Source of the DNA: Takakia lepidozioides
Taxonomy: Eukaryota > Streptophyta > Takakiopsida > Takakiales > Takakiaceae
Assembly (NCBI GenBank): GCA_030704615.1
Contig: CM060732.1
Location: 55,531,053 to 55,595,052, forward strand
Direction: 5' to 3'
DNA length: 64,000 nucleotides
In this document: positions 1 through 12,400 of the stretch, one piece after another
Numbering within the stretch: the stretch's first letter is position 1
How the letters are laid out: every line of letters starts with the position of its first letter
Notes under the pieces: generated by a model
Database searches by the model: none
The model's input: the letters and a program-made list of their open reading frames with translations, nothing else
Told to the model about the DNA's origin: nothing
Translations under genes and position numbers: made by a program

Positions 1-288
1 TTGTGCATTCAGATCCATTGGCAAAGCTATTCATCATTTAGCAAAAAGTCTCCAAGTCTGATAAAGTCCAACAACCTCAAGTCACCCTCAACTTGGCGCT
101 CCTTTCCCTGCAATCCTCCCCACCGTCGAGATCCTTCAGACGACAAACTTCCAATCCCAATGCCATGTGGGGCTACTTACTGCACTGTACTTTCCAAATT
201 CCCAGTGCTTTTATAATGCGATCACGCCCTCGGTACTACCCCTCCGCAACCAGACCAGACCACACCTACTACACCAACACACACACGC

Positions 289-292
<4 letters not shown>

Positions 293-325
<33 letters not shown>
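293..325. repeat. (CT)n microsatellite
   Basis: This is an uninterrupted CT/TC dinucleotide run about 450 bases upstream of the first ACBP start codon. Pyrimidine runs of this kind are common near plant transcription starts, so it may lie in the core promoter or leader. That role is inferred. Confidence 0.9.
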
Positions 326-329
<4 letters not shown>

Positions 330-429
330 TTTCTGTTCTCGGGAGTCGTGCGAGAGACAGATGGGGAGTGCGAAGAATGCCGCTTGTGAGGGTTTGAGAT
401 CCGGACCGGCTGCTGGGCCGGTAGTGCTG

Positions 430-590
430 ACTGGTGACCGACGGTGCGAGGACATAGTGACTGGTACCCGCCGGTCGTGTTGACTGGTGACCGACGGTGC
501 GAGGTCATAGTGACGGGTGGACGACGGTCGTACCTACCGGTGATAGACGGTGTGAGGGCGTAGCGACCGGTGACGTCCGGTTCGCCCGGT
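430..590. repeat. 53-bp tandem repeat, three units, in the ACBP copy 1 leader/promoter
   Basis: Units begin at 430, 483 and 536, exactly 53 bases apart. Each opens with a variant of ACTGGTGACCGACGGTGCGAGG and contains several ACCGGTGA-like words. A degenerate version with the same words lies at about 13430-13560, upstream of the second ACBP copy and in mirror orientation. The array therefore probably predates the gene duplication. It could be untranslated leader, promoter elements or a CpG-rich minisatellite. Confidence 0.85.
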
Positions 591-775
591 GCATGTCTTC
601 GTCTGTGAGTCACTCTGTTGCCTCTTATCATCTTTTCTGTGTTTCTTCTGCGTCCAGATTTGTCGGCCTCACGAGCGTAGGTGCCAACTCCCTGCGGATT
701 CCTTTCTCTCAATTGAGGACACATCGTTCAAGTGTTGGATTCATTGAATTTGAGTTTTTGAGAGTCGTTCAGGCC

Positions 776-3700
776 ATGGCGGAATGGGAAGAGGTACTGC
801 AGGCCTCCATCATAGGCCTCATATTTGCTTTCATGGTGACAAAGCTTGTCACCCTCATAGTGTCCTTTCGCGGGGGTAATTTTCGAGTGGCGCGTGGGGA
901 TGGTTCTGCCGTGGGGTTCATTGCGGAGCCCGAGTTGGCCCCCGAAGAGCTCAATTGCTCCTTTGTTCCTTTGGATGATGCAGCAGATTCTGATGTGTCT
1001 GCAGAGGATTCAATTTCTGGCCATGATTCGGATTCTGGAACAGACATTCCTTCTGTGTTGGTTGAAAATGTGGGGGAATCTGGGCTTGACCTTCAGAAGG
1101 TCGACAAAGAAGATGATAGGATAGGCATTTCTGGCGATAAGCATGAGGGAGCAGAAGATAGGGTTGCATTCTATGGTGAACATTCTTTGAAAAAAATGGT
1201 AAGTTATGACCATCTTCATCCTTGTTACTCAAAATCTGGTGTATCAATTGAAAATTTGAATTTGACAAAGCTTACTGACGTTCAAGTACACTCAAGCTAC
1301 ACATTAGATACTCCTTGGAGTATGGAATTTGAACCTTTTCAGTAATGAGATGTTCAAGAATGACTGCATGAAACCCTCGAATATTTGGTGAGGGTCGTCA
1401 GGTTTAATAATTTGGTCTGGATGTGAATTTGCCCACGGTAGGTTGCTCCTGGTTGGTTAAAATCAGCCACAAAAGTGGCCTGAGCATATGTAAGGGACTA
1501 ACCAGGCTTGCTTCCTTGAATGGATGCTCCACAGAGCTTAATATTGGGGTGATGGAGCTTAGGGTAATGGACTGATCCTCTAGGCTGTACATTAGGTTTA
1601 CCTCATACACTGAGGATATCGAGAGGCAGAACTGCAAACACTTAAGGAAAACTTGCAAACCTGATCACATAGGATTGCAAACTTTACTGCAAGACAAGTA
1701 TTGAAGTTGTGTAAACTGGGGAATCATTACTGGCAGATTCAAGGAATGAGGAAATTCATTTGGTGGATGTGCCCTGTCGGCCACCAGGATAGGGATATTT
1801 TCCCTATTCACGTGTGAGTTGTAAGACTCCTGTGGGAGTTTCTGGCTTCTCACAGATGTTTGTACATGGACTTAATCATGTCCTCCCAGAAAGTGCAACT
1901 TCAGATAACCCTAGGGTTATAGACTCACCGGAGCGCCTGTGCAACACACCTGGATCAGATTGTGCAATGCTGAATCTGCCCTGTGCATTGAGTAGAATTG
2001 GAAATAAGTACTATTTTCATGCAGGGCATCTGCTCAAAAGCACGATTACCTTTTGAGATGCTTGAAGTGAAGGTTTCAATCAAAAGCCCTCTCATGTAAA
2101 GTCCCTGTGACTGTGTGTCTTTGGAGGTCATGTTTGTTGGATAGGTTAGAAAATTAGGTTGCGTATGGATCAATAGTTCAATGTCCTCAAGGATCCAGTG
2201 AGGGATTCAAAAGCTTCTCTTCTCTTATAGAGAGGCCTCTGTGGTTGAGAGAATTCTGGACAGTACAAGAGTATTGGTCCGAAAGCTGCAGTTGTGAAGA
2301 GGACAAATGACTTTCAACCATGCCCAGTGTCCCTTGGTGGGGCTCTTTATTGGTGGCTTAATGTGTTGTTGTGAGATGCTGGATCACAAAGGCTGTCAGA
2401 AGAACCTTTCTAGCATCTAGAGTACTAAGAATTGACTGTCCATCGACTCTAGGATATATTATTTCATACGAAGAATCTGGAAGCACTGATTTATAGGTAA
2501 AAGTAGTTGTGTTTCTGGAAACTGCATGATCTTGTGGAGTGCCTTTCTGTGTTCTCAGCTGATGATTACATCAACTGCTTTTTTCCGCAGACTGATGAAG
2601 CACATATGGATGCGGTTGCCATGAAAGAGGTTGAGGAGGGGGAGGATACTGATGAGTGGGAGGGTGTGGAAAGCTCCGAGTTAGAGGAACTCTTTGGGGC
2701 AGCGTCATCTTATGTTGCATCCATGGTGGCATTACCTGATGTGAAGCCTTCAAGCGATGCCATGCTCCAGTTGTATGCTTTCTATAAAATTGCAACGGAG
2801 GGACCCTGCTCTACTTCTCAGCCATCTCCTTTCAAACCGTCAGCCCGTGCCAAATGGTATGGAATTGACTCTTGTACCTCTTTAAATGTCCTGTAAGGGT
2901 TGTACTACTTATGAGGAACACTTGAAATTGAGGAGGTGCAACTTGGCCACCAGAGAAATATCAGGAAGACTCGTATTTGCAAAGCAAGCTATCTTTCAAG
3001 CCTTGATCTTAGAGGGTTTGCCTTTTGTCATACAATTTCATTGTTGGGTTACAAGTTCATCATGGTCATCTACTATTATGGGTATCGGTCAAGGGGTAAA
3101 AGTAGAGTATGCGGTGACAGAGAGTTACACTGGCAGGCTCTGAGAGCGAGATGATAAAGGAGGGGGCCATTGTGGTGGCATATATTGTGCAAGGAACGCT
3201 TGGCAGAAGCTGGGCAACCTGGCACCAGAGGAGGCCATGCAGGACTACATAGCTGTCTTGACGAGTATAAATCCCACCTGGCATCAAGGCGTCCAAAAGG
3301 TACCAACCTTTAGACGCTGCCTTTTCACTTCTATCTGTCTTGCCCCTCCCTTGTCTCTCTCCCTTTTGCTCTCCCTTTTGCTTTCCCTCTTTCCAGGGCA
3401 TAGCAAGAGGTAGAGGGGAACCATACCAGTCCCCTCCTAAATCCATTAAAGTTTAACCTGGAACTTGAGTATCTATGGGTCTGCAGTATGTTAACCACAA
3501 TCAGCGCTCACTGAGAGAACCTCAATATGGCTGAACTTCCAGACAAAGAAACCCCCTGAGGAGAAAATGGAGCAGACGGGGGCAAGCAGCTCGCAAACTA
3601 GTGGTCAAATGGGTCCAGTTTTCAGCTCACTGGCAATGAGCGAGGAAGGTGTTGAAGAGGAGGGGTGGGTTCTCATCTACTGGGCTTCTTGTTGTTATTT

Positions 3701-4779
3701 GAAGTCAATATGTGGAGTGCTGTCTTTCCAGCAAACTGTGTGTCACAACATAATTTGGAAATTGCAAATATGAATGATAATTTCCTTAACAAGATGGTTA
3801 CCGCTATTGCAAGGCATACCATCGCTCGCAATAAATCCTCGGCTCTGGAATGCTGTGCAGATGCATGGAGGCGATCCATGCATGTGCCAGAGAGGGCGAC
3901 CTTGTTGGCCTTCGCCAATTGCTGGATAAGGGCACCGCAGTTGATCTGATAGGTAAGCTGACCACACAGCATGATGTGTAATCCGAAAATGACATTTTCA
4001 CGAACCAAGGTCGAGTCCATGTGAGTGTCTCTAAGTTTCATGGGGCTTTTGTGATGGATTCTAAAGCATTTGGCTTTGTGAAGGTAGTCACAGCTAGTCT
4101 ATATCAGTAATTTCAGTTGCACTCAAGCCTATTGGTGGCAACTGGTGACCCTGTGGCTTCGCGAATTGATGCTGACCTTGCTCTGTGCAGACAGTGATGG
4201 TCGTACACCTTTGATTTGGGCAGCTGATCGCGGTCAGTTGAGTGCAGTGGAGTTTCTTCTAGTAAAGGGTGCAGAGATTAATGCTAAGGTAAAACCTGAT
4301 CTCTGCCTGTCATCCAAGTTATGAGAAACCTGATCTTTCAAGGATTTTGTCTTTATCATAACTTCGCCAATGCAGTTTGTACTCTGTAATGTAAGTGTAA
4401 ACATAATTGATTGAGAAGAAGTGGACCATCGAAGCATCAACCCAAGTAGGATAGTTGAGTTAATCTGGGCTACTTCGTAAAGCCAGACATAAACAATAGG
4501 TCTCTTCGGTCACCATCTTGATGGAGCTCTTCATGAGTAGTGACCTTAAATGAAAAATGCATCCTTTGGTTGTCACTTTTGATGAGTTGGGCTCTGCCTG
4601 GTTCGCAGGATATAGAGGGACAGACAGCTTTACATTACGCCACAATATGTGAGCAAGAGAAAGTTGCCATGCACCTGCTTGAGCATGGCGCTGACATGAC
4701 GATTGAGGACAACGAAAATAATACAGCACTGAGTCTCTGCCCTGCTCACTGGCAGTGGATGCGGTCCACTCCCACTTAA
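776..4779 (+). CDS. Acyl-CoA-binding protein with ankyrin repeats, copy 1
   Basis: This is a class II plant ACBP (ACBP1/ACBP2 type), which binds long-chain acyl-CoA at ER or plasma membranes. Seven exons join in phase: 776-1198, 2591-2856, 3194-3299, 3543-3664, 3861-3952, 4191-4288 and 4609-4779, giving 425 residues. Residues about 10-30 are a membrane segment following MAEW. An acidic linker ends at DEWEGVESSEL (about 162). The ACB domain (about 167-265) shows QLYAFYKIATEGPC and ARAKWNAWQKLG. MGPVFSSL precedes two to three ankyrin repeats (about 307-425) with GRTPLIWAADRG and GQTALHYA. The start at 776 is chosen because MAEW matches both the paralogue and the family, although the frame is open upstream to 497. 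Family members are about 340 residues; the excess is mainly in the acidic linker. All introns are GT-AG. The gene faces its paralogue tail to tail. Confidence 0.93.
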
Positions 4780-6452
4780 AACTTTCTCACTCCCTTTCTT
4801 CCCTGTCCCTTTCTCTCTCTGGCGAATCCCGAACTCAGCAACCAATTTGGCCATTTAAAAGCTATGGAGAATATCTACGTACAGACAAAAATGGATAGCT
4901 TTTGCAGAATCCATCCAGTTGCTCTCCATTGTCTGCTTGTTTCTGGCCCTCTGGGTTGCGCTTCTCAGTTCTTTCATTTTGACTTTGACATGTATGAGAT
5001 TGTCCCTAAATTCAAGAAAGATCTGGTGAATTGGCTGGAGATTCTGGTTCTTGCTTGTGATACTGATGGCAGTGACAGTGTACTGAACGGTTGTTTTGAC
5101 CGACCCTCGAGGGCATGGGGTGCAAGATCCTAACCGTCTTGTAGCTGATTGAGGGATTTTACCCACAGTGCATGACTCGGAGCCTAGCCTGAAATTACTG
5201 TAGTTATTGCGGACAGCAGATGGTAATCTGATCAGGGCTCATGAAAAGAGAGTACCGGTTTAGCATTCATGGGACTTACAGCCTGGAATATACTAGGTGC
5301 AGGAGCCCACTAGGTAGGCCTGTCATGCCACAGCCTCAGCATCTCAGGCTTAAATTTGCATAAGCTTATGTGGAGGTGTTCCAAAGCAGCCAACCCAAGT
5401 GGGGTCACCCACCCACTGGGCACTCCTAAAGTTGTATACAAGTCAGCCTCATGGCAACCAGCTTGCTGGAAGATTGCTCATGCCCACAGTGATCTATCTC
5501 AGTAACTGGCAAGCAAAACTGCGCTCAATGATTCACAAGTAACTTGTTCTCTTTCTGTCTGTGTATATGGCTCACTTTCATGTGATCATTTCTGCATGAA
5601 ATCTGTTTTCTATCAATGCTTGTCTTGTTGGGTACATAGGGACATTTATTTTTCAAACTTGACAGAATGAGTGGTCTTCATGCTTGCTGCACAAGGTGCA
5701 AGAACAAATCAACATTAAAACAAAAGTGTGGGCTTCTACTATCATTCAGATACACCACATTTCATATTTCTGCCAGAGCAGAAGATATAGGATACCCAAG
5801 TTCCAACGGCCAATAATTTGTCCAATTTCTTTCAAGATCAACTTGAATGTATGAGGATGCACCATTTCAGTTTGGAATGGCAAGGCCTGCATACATCAAG
5901 CACTTTATTAACAAGATATGCGGACATTAACAATATATGCATTTTCTGACAGTACCTTTGAGAACATGAGGCCACAGAGCTCACTTTCCAATTATTGTGC
6001 ACCTGAGAAGAGTCATCTCGGTTGTGACTCGATCTATGTACTAATTTCAAATCGTCCCTGGTGGGACCTTGGTTCACATCCACTGTTTGCAATGTACATT
6101 CATGATCTCTCAACCTGTCTGTACTCGACCACTATGGTCTGTTCACAGATGGTTAACTGTACATATCTGTATTGCGAGTGAGAACCAGGACCACCAGCCG
6201 ATTCACCAGATCTTACATGAATTTATGGCAATCTCGCACTCGCCACAGTCGAAATGAAAGAGAACTGAGGAGCACCCAGGAAGGCCAGAGCAAGCAGACA
6301 GCAGAGAGCAACTGGACCAATTCTGCAACAGCTGTCGGTGTTTGTTATGTACATAGGTGCTCTCCATTGGCTGTCAGGGCGGCCGACGTAGATGCTCTGC
6401 TGAAAAGAGGTCAGACAGAGAAAGATTAAAAAGAGGGAGATACATGACAATC
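4780..6452. other. Intergenic region between the convergent ACBP copies, with mirrored 3' flanks
   Basis: I see no gene here. About 4860-5060 downstream of copy 1 resembles the reverse complement of about 6172-6360 downstream of copy 2. Both contain words such as GTCCAGTTGCTCTC and AGATCTGGTGAAT in the same order, at an estimated 60-70 percent identity. The duplication therefore extends beyond the stop codons into the 3' UTRs. The central part, about 5170-6170, shows no mirrored similarity that I can see. Confidence 0.75.
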
Positions 6453-9400
6453 TTAAGTTGGGGTGCCCCTCATCCACTGCCAGTGAGGAGGGCAGAGGCT
6501 CACTGGCATAGACCCGTCATTGTCTTCAATTTTAGTATCAGCACCATGCTGCAGGAGGTGCATAGCAACTTTCTCTTGCTTGGCACATGTGGCATAGCGC
6601 AATGCCGTCTGCCCCTTAAAATCCTGCATTCCACAAAGAGCCCAAACTCATTAAGAGGACTAAATCAACATTTGGTTAAGTTTGCATTTGCATTTGAGGC
6701 TGCTTGTCCAGAACTGCTACATCATGATGAAGCTGCAAAAGTAACCCCAACTTGATGTACTTGACTCTCTGTGACTGCTCTCCCTATTGGTAGAGAAGGC
6801 CATAATTTCCAGGGTGACTGTATGGTGAGTCATTCAGCCTGAATATCTGGCTATCTGGACGTACGTGACAAACTGGAAACATACCCTTTACCTCTGATAC
6901 TGACTGACCGACTTCATGCCTCTACAACAGTTATCCTCTCTTCACAGCAATTTTCCCTGGAATAGAAAGGCACACCGGGATGGAATTCACGTAGGGGTTT
7001 GGCTTTTAGTTCTTTTGTGATCATTGATGTCGCACTTGTCTGACGACTTCCAGAAGCATTTGAAAAGTTTTGAATGGGAGGTCAGACTTGAAAAATGAGG
7101 TTTACAATCCACAATAAGATGATTGAGAGATCAGGTTGACCTTAGCATTGATCTCTGCACCCTTTGATAGAAGAATCTCTACTGCACTCAACTGACCGCA
7201 ATATGCCGCCCGAATCAGCGGTGTAAGGCCATGAGTATCTGCATAAGCTCAAGCAGTCACATGTGGCCTTTTAGCATCCACCAGAAACTCCACAGAGAAG
7301 CCCACTACTTCAGACAAATCTGAATTGCCCTTCTTCAGAGCAGCACAGAAATTGGAAATCTGAAACTGAACAATGGGAGATAAGATTGACAACCGCAACA
7401 GCCAAAGCCAAAGTAAGTGCACCAGCAAGGCAATGCCCCTTCCTACAGCTGGGTGAGCCATGTCACTAAACCCAGAACAAGTGAACAACATATCCAAGAT
7501 TAGAGGGTTACGGTTAGCAGGTACATGGCAACTACTCTGAACACTTACACCTGCACAGAATGCTCATGCGGTCCTGGGTCTGGAACCAGGAAGGGCAGGT
7601 AGGACAAAAACTTGTTCATCTCACTTTACTGACAAGTTGCTACCAGCCACAACTCACATTGATTTGATGGCTTGTTTACCACATGATTGATGATGGTAAT
7701 CTGTTGGATGCTTTGGAATACTGACACAAATCAGTTATCCCTACTTTAGGCATACTATGACCAACAGGAGGTGTCAGGAACAACATACACTGAGGACCTC
7801 AAGTAGATCCACTGTAACTGGCCGTTTCGTCAAAAACCATTCCCAGATTATACCCTGGTGTGGAGCAAGCTTACCTTTCAGATCAACTGGGATGCCCTTA
7901 CCCAGGAGTTGGCCAAGGCCCAACAGGTCGCCCTTTTCGGCACACACATGAATTTCCTCCATACTTCTGCCAAGCCACAAGTGCGAGCAATGTTAGGTCG
8001 AACTGATTGCAGCTGCACTCTTTGGAAGACACATCATTCGACCTGATTAGATGCTTTCAGAAGTCGGGTGATATTATAATCTGTGCCCAGCAACCAGCCT
8101 GAGTACATTGTGGTCCCCTGTCCTCAGCTCACAAGAGGTCTGAGAAATCCCTCATTGGCTGCCCTACCCCTTCTAGTTTGACTCGCAAAAGTCGTCTTGT
8201 CATCACACTGATTGTCTTCCAGAAGAAATGAAACTCCAGACAGGGACATAATGGATCAAAAAGAGTCAACGATATGAACACTGCAATAGAAAGAATCTCA
8301 CCCCTCATCATCAACACCTTGTTCTGGTGAGCTGAAAACTGGGCCTTTCTGATCAAGTAGCTGTGAGCTGCCCGAGCTCTCCAACATCTCCTCGGGTAGC
8401 TTCTTGCTCTGAAAGTTTGCGCAGGCAACACTGGATTTACTCATTCAATTTCCTTTGTGATCTCTGTTGATGCTAAACAACTGCAAATCCTACTGGGTTA
8501 AGGGCTGGCATGAGGGAGGGAAACTAGTCAAAATGAAAGGAGAAATTAATTACCTCCACAGGAGACACCAAGGGCCCGAGGTACAGAAGCGGAAGGACAC
8601 ATGAGAACCATAGAAAGAAAACAATAGCGCCACACATTTGAACTACAGAAACCACAGAACCCAAAAAGGCTCAAAAGTGCACAAAGGCAGAGCACCTAAT
8701 GCAGGTGAACTGCTAGGGATTGCTCTGTAAAAGACACCAGTATCTGCCCTGGATCTGCGACAGCGAGGGCGAGAGATTGTACTCATAAGACGTTGTTTGC
8801 CGTAGCCTTGTGGCCATTGACCCCGCGCCCAGTTTGAGCGGGAACAAAAGGGACAGAACCTACCTCTGTCAGGGGCTGACGTTGGTAGTAAGACTTACCT
8901 CCATATAAAGAATTAATCCGGGTTTTCCAGATATCCTCTAGAAATCCCTTCACACAAGCATCAATCTGCTGTGTGTGATTTGCCCAAAAACTAGGCCTCA
9001 GGAGGGCCTGGGCTTTTGGCTCAGCCTCGAGACTTTCAAAGTTGGTAAACAGGGATACAGGCACAATTCCCTTAATAGATTTGAAGAGAGCGTCTCTTTG
9101 GTGAGAGAACCCCGGACAGTGTATCAGAAAATGAATACTGTCTTCAGATTGCCCACACAACGGGCAATTGCACTCTCCCTTTCCTCTCTGCTTCTGTTTG
9201 CTGTTCAAAGGTAGGCTTCCTGCCCTGAGTTTAAATTTCAGTCTAGTGCCGAGAGTGGGTAGACCCTTGAGGTCATCCAAGATGTCCTCCCCCATGTCAC
9301 AGACTGGAAACAAGTTCAGGGAAGTTTTCTGCCTAACTTCATTTTCATCAGACAATCTCATGGCAACAGACATGGCTGAGGACACTACAGCCTCTAAGTC

Positions 9401-12400
9401 AGATTTATCCAGCAGGGTCAAGACTTGCGGATCCAGGTCCAGGTCCTTGAGGATGTCTTCTACTCTCTTCTGCCAGGACTTAGCCTGTTTGACAGGGCGA
9501 TCCTGTTTCCAAGATATAGAGTCGATTAATTTAGGATATCTGGTGTTGGGCATATGTTGCAGCTGACCCCACCATCTGACCTTGAATTCATCTCGTCGGG
9601 AGCTTAAGGACGGAATGCCAAACTCACCCCGAACAGCCACATTGGCTGTTTTGGAGCATGCTGACATACACTCCTTAAGCACCCCCACTTGAATGGATTC
9701 TAGAGACTTAGCCTGGTTGGAGTTATCAACCCATATAGCAGATCCGTACTCCAAGGCAGGTCTAATAACGCGACAAAGCATGGTTTTCTTAACCTCAGAG
9801 TTGACCCCTCTGCAGTGGAAAAATTTAGTGAGCCCCAGAGCTTTGCCCTTGCCAGTTTGAACAACTTTCCGGATATGTGCATCCCAATTACAATTGGAGG
9901 AGAACTCAACGCCCAGGTAAGTGTAGGAAGGGAGGATCTCTTGGCTACCCCACTGTTAAGATCACTTCCTCCCTCTCCTCTGTCGTTGAATGCTACCACT
10001 GCACATTTGCTGACATTAGCCTCTAGCCCCCAAAGATCAAAGTATCTCTTCGCGCAATCAATCAACTCCTGGAGATTGGTTAGAGTCTCCCCTATGCCTG
10101 CGAAGTCATCCGCAAACATAAGGGCTGGTATGGTGGTATCACCCACCCTTAACCCAAATCCCTCACTTTCCACATCCTCGAGGAGTTGATTGGTGAAAAC
10201 ATTGAAGAGCAGAGGGGAGAGAGTACATCCTTGTGCTACACCTTGGTCTATGTCAAAGAAGTTGGACTTCTGTCCGTTAACAGTGACACAGCTTTTGGTG
10301 TGAGCATACAAGTTGTGGACAACTCTCCACATCTTTCCCTTGATCCCACAAGACCAGAGGCGGAACCATAGGCCATCTCTCCACACTGTGTCATAAGCCT
10401 TTTTGACATCCAGGAAAAAGACATAAGTGGGTTTCCCTTCTTTTTTCCTTCCCTGGATAATCTGGCTTAGAGTGAAGATATGATCCACACAGCCCCTGTT
10501 TCGCCGAAAGCCAGCTTGGCCTTCGTGGAAACAACCTCTAGACTCCAGATCAACCTCGAGACGAGTACTTATAACTCTGCAGAATGTCTTGCCAACAGCA
10601 TTGAGGAGCGTGATGCCACGGTAATTCCCCGGTTCTTCTCTGTCACCCTTCTTGTATAGATTGACAATGACCCCCTGTCGCCAGCGAAAGGGGATCATTT
10701 CAGTCTGCGAGGGCGAGAGAGATAGAGAGAGGAAGGACATGATGAAAAAAGTGAAAAGGCAACCTTCTAAGGTTGATACCTTTTGAAGGTCTTCATGCCA
10801 GGTGGGATGTATACCCGACAAGACAGCAATGTAGCTCTGCATGGCCTCCTCCGCAGCCAAGTTTCCCAGCTTCTGCCACGCATTCCTTGCACAAATATAC
10901 GCCACCACACAGGTCCCCTCCTTTATCATCTCGCTCTGAGAGCCTGCAACTGTAGCTCTCCGTCACCGCACACTCTACTTTTACCCATGTGAATGGTATC
11001 CACAGTAGATGCCAATCATCAGCTCAAACCCAGATCCACAATCTAACGATAAATAAGGGTACTGAGTGTGCAGAGTTCTTCTGGAGCCTAAGTTGAAACA
11101 ACCCTGGGTTAAACCACAGGCCAAGAAGAAACTTTCATACATAAACTCAAAGCATGCATAAATAGTTCACTTCAACAACATCTGTCCTCATGCAAACAAG
11201 ATTAGACTTACTACCATTTGGCACGAGCAGCCGGCTGGAAAGCTGACGGCTGAGGGGTGGAGCACGGCCCCTCAGTTGCAATTTTGTAGAATGCATACAA
11301 CTGCAGCATTGCATCACTTGAGGGTTTCACAGCAGGCAATGACACCATGGATGTTGCATACGATGATGCCGCCCCAAACAGTGCCTCGAGTTCAGAACTT
11401 TCCACGCCCTCCCACCCATCGGTGTCCTCCCCCTCTTCAATCTCTTTCATAGCAGCTGCATCCTCACCTGCTTCCTCACTCTGCGACAAGGGTGACATAT
11501 GAAAAGACAGCACCATGGAAACAATATCCGACCCATGAAACAACAAACAGGACGGGTTCAATCAGATGGTTGACCTGCAAGATACCCAAGTAAACTAGAA
11601 ATGTTTAGGTTGACCATTCACTATATAAAGTCCACAGGACCTAACAGACCACGTCTGGTCCATCAGCACTACAACAGCTAGGCTATGTGGGACATGTCAG
11701 ACTCAAGGAGACCCATCAAATTCACTCCTCATGTCCAGCATTATCTTCACTTTACGTACTAAGTGATTCTTAAATCTCCTAAAAGAGGTCCGAGTGTGGC
11801 AAGACTATTTACTTATGGATCTGGTACCACCTTCGAAACAGAAGGTAGTATAGCCATTTGGGGTGAAGTGACACCACAAGTTACGCTTGCTTCGGCAAGA
11901 GTCTTCCCCCTTTTTTTTACTTTTCGATCTGGCTTTGGTCAAAAGGATTTAGATCAACGAACCATATTGAATCACACGTGGATATCAATTAAAATTTATG
12001 TGCAACTGGACAGTGGCGAGGGTGAGAAGCCCTATCATGGTCCTTCCCCATCCAAAGTACTGGGAGCCTGATTTTGGCAGGAAATGCATATCGATCTTTC
12101 GAATTTCTATCTAATCTGCAATTGAAGAAGTTTTGCAAGCCAATTTATAAGTTTCCTATATTTTGTATCAAATAGGTGCAGATCTGCACATTGACATCCT
12201 TCAGTGTGGCGTCCAAAACCTCATATGCAGCTCCACAAGGTCAATCATGTCCTGTAGGCAAATGTTTATTGGCTCCACAATCCGAAATATAAAGGTCAAG
12301 GCAGCGCCTATCCAAGAAAGCACTGCTGGCTACTACCTTAGAGGTTTGCGTCAGGCTCATTCACCGACCAAGGTATCAAATCCGGTTGGACTCATTTCTG

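Noticed and set aside
497-775. N-terminal extension of ACBP copy 1 from an upstream ATG
   Set aside because: The extension runs through the 53-bp tandem repeat, is not matched in copy 2, and the family starts at the MAEW-type sequence at 776.
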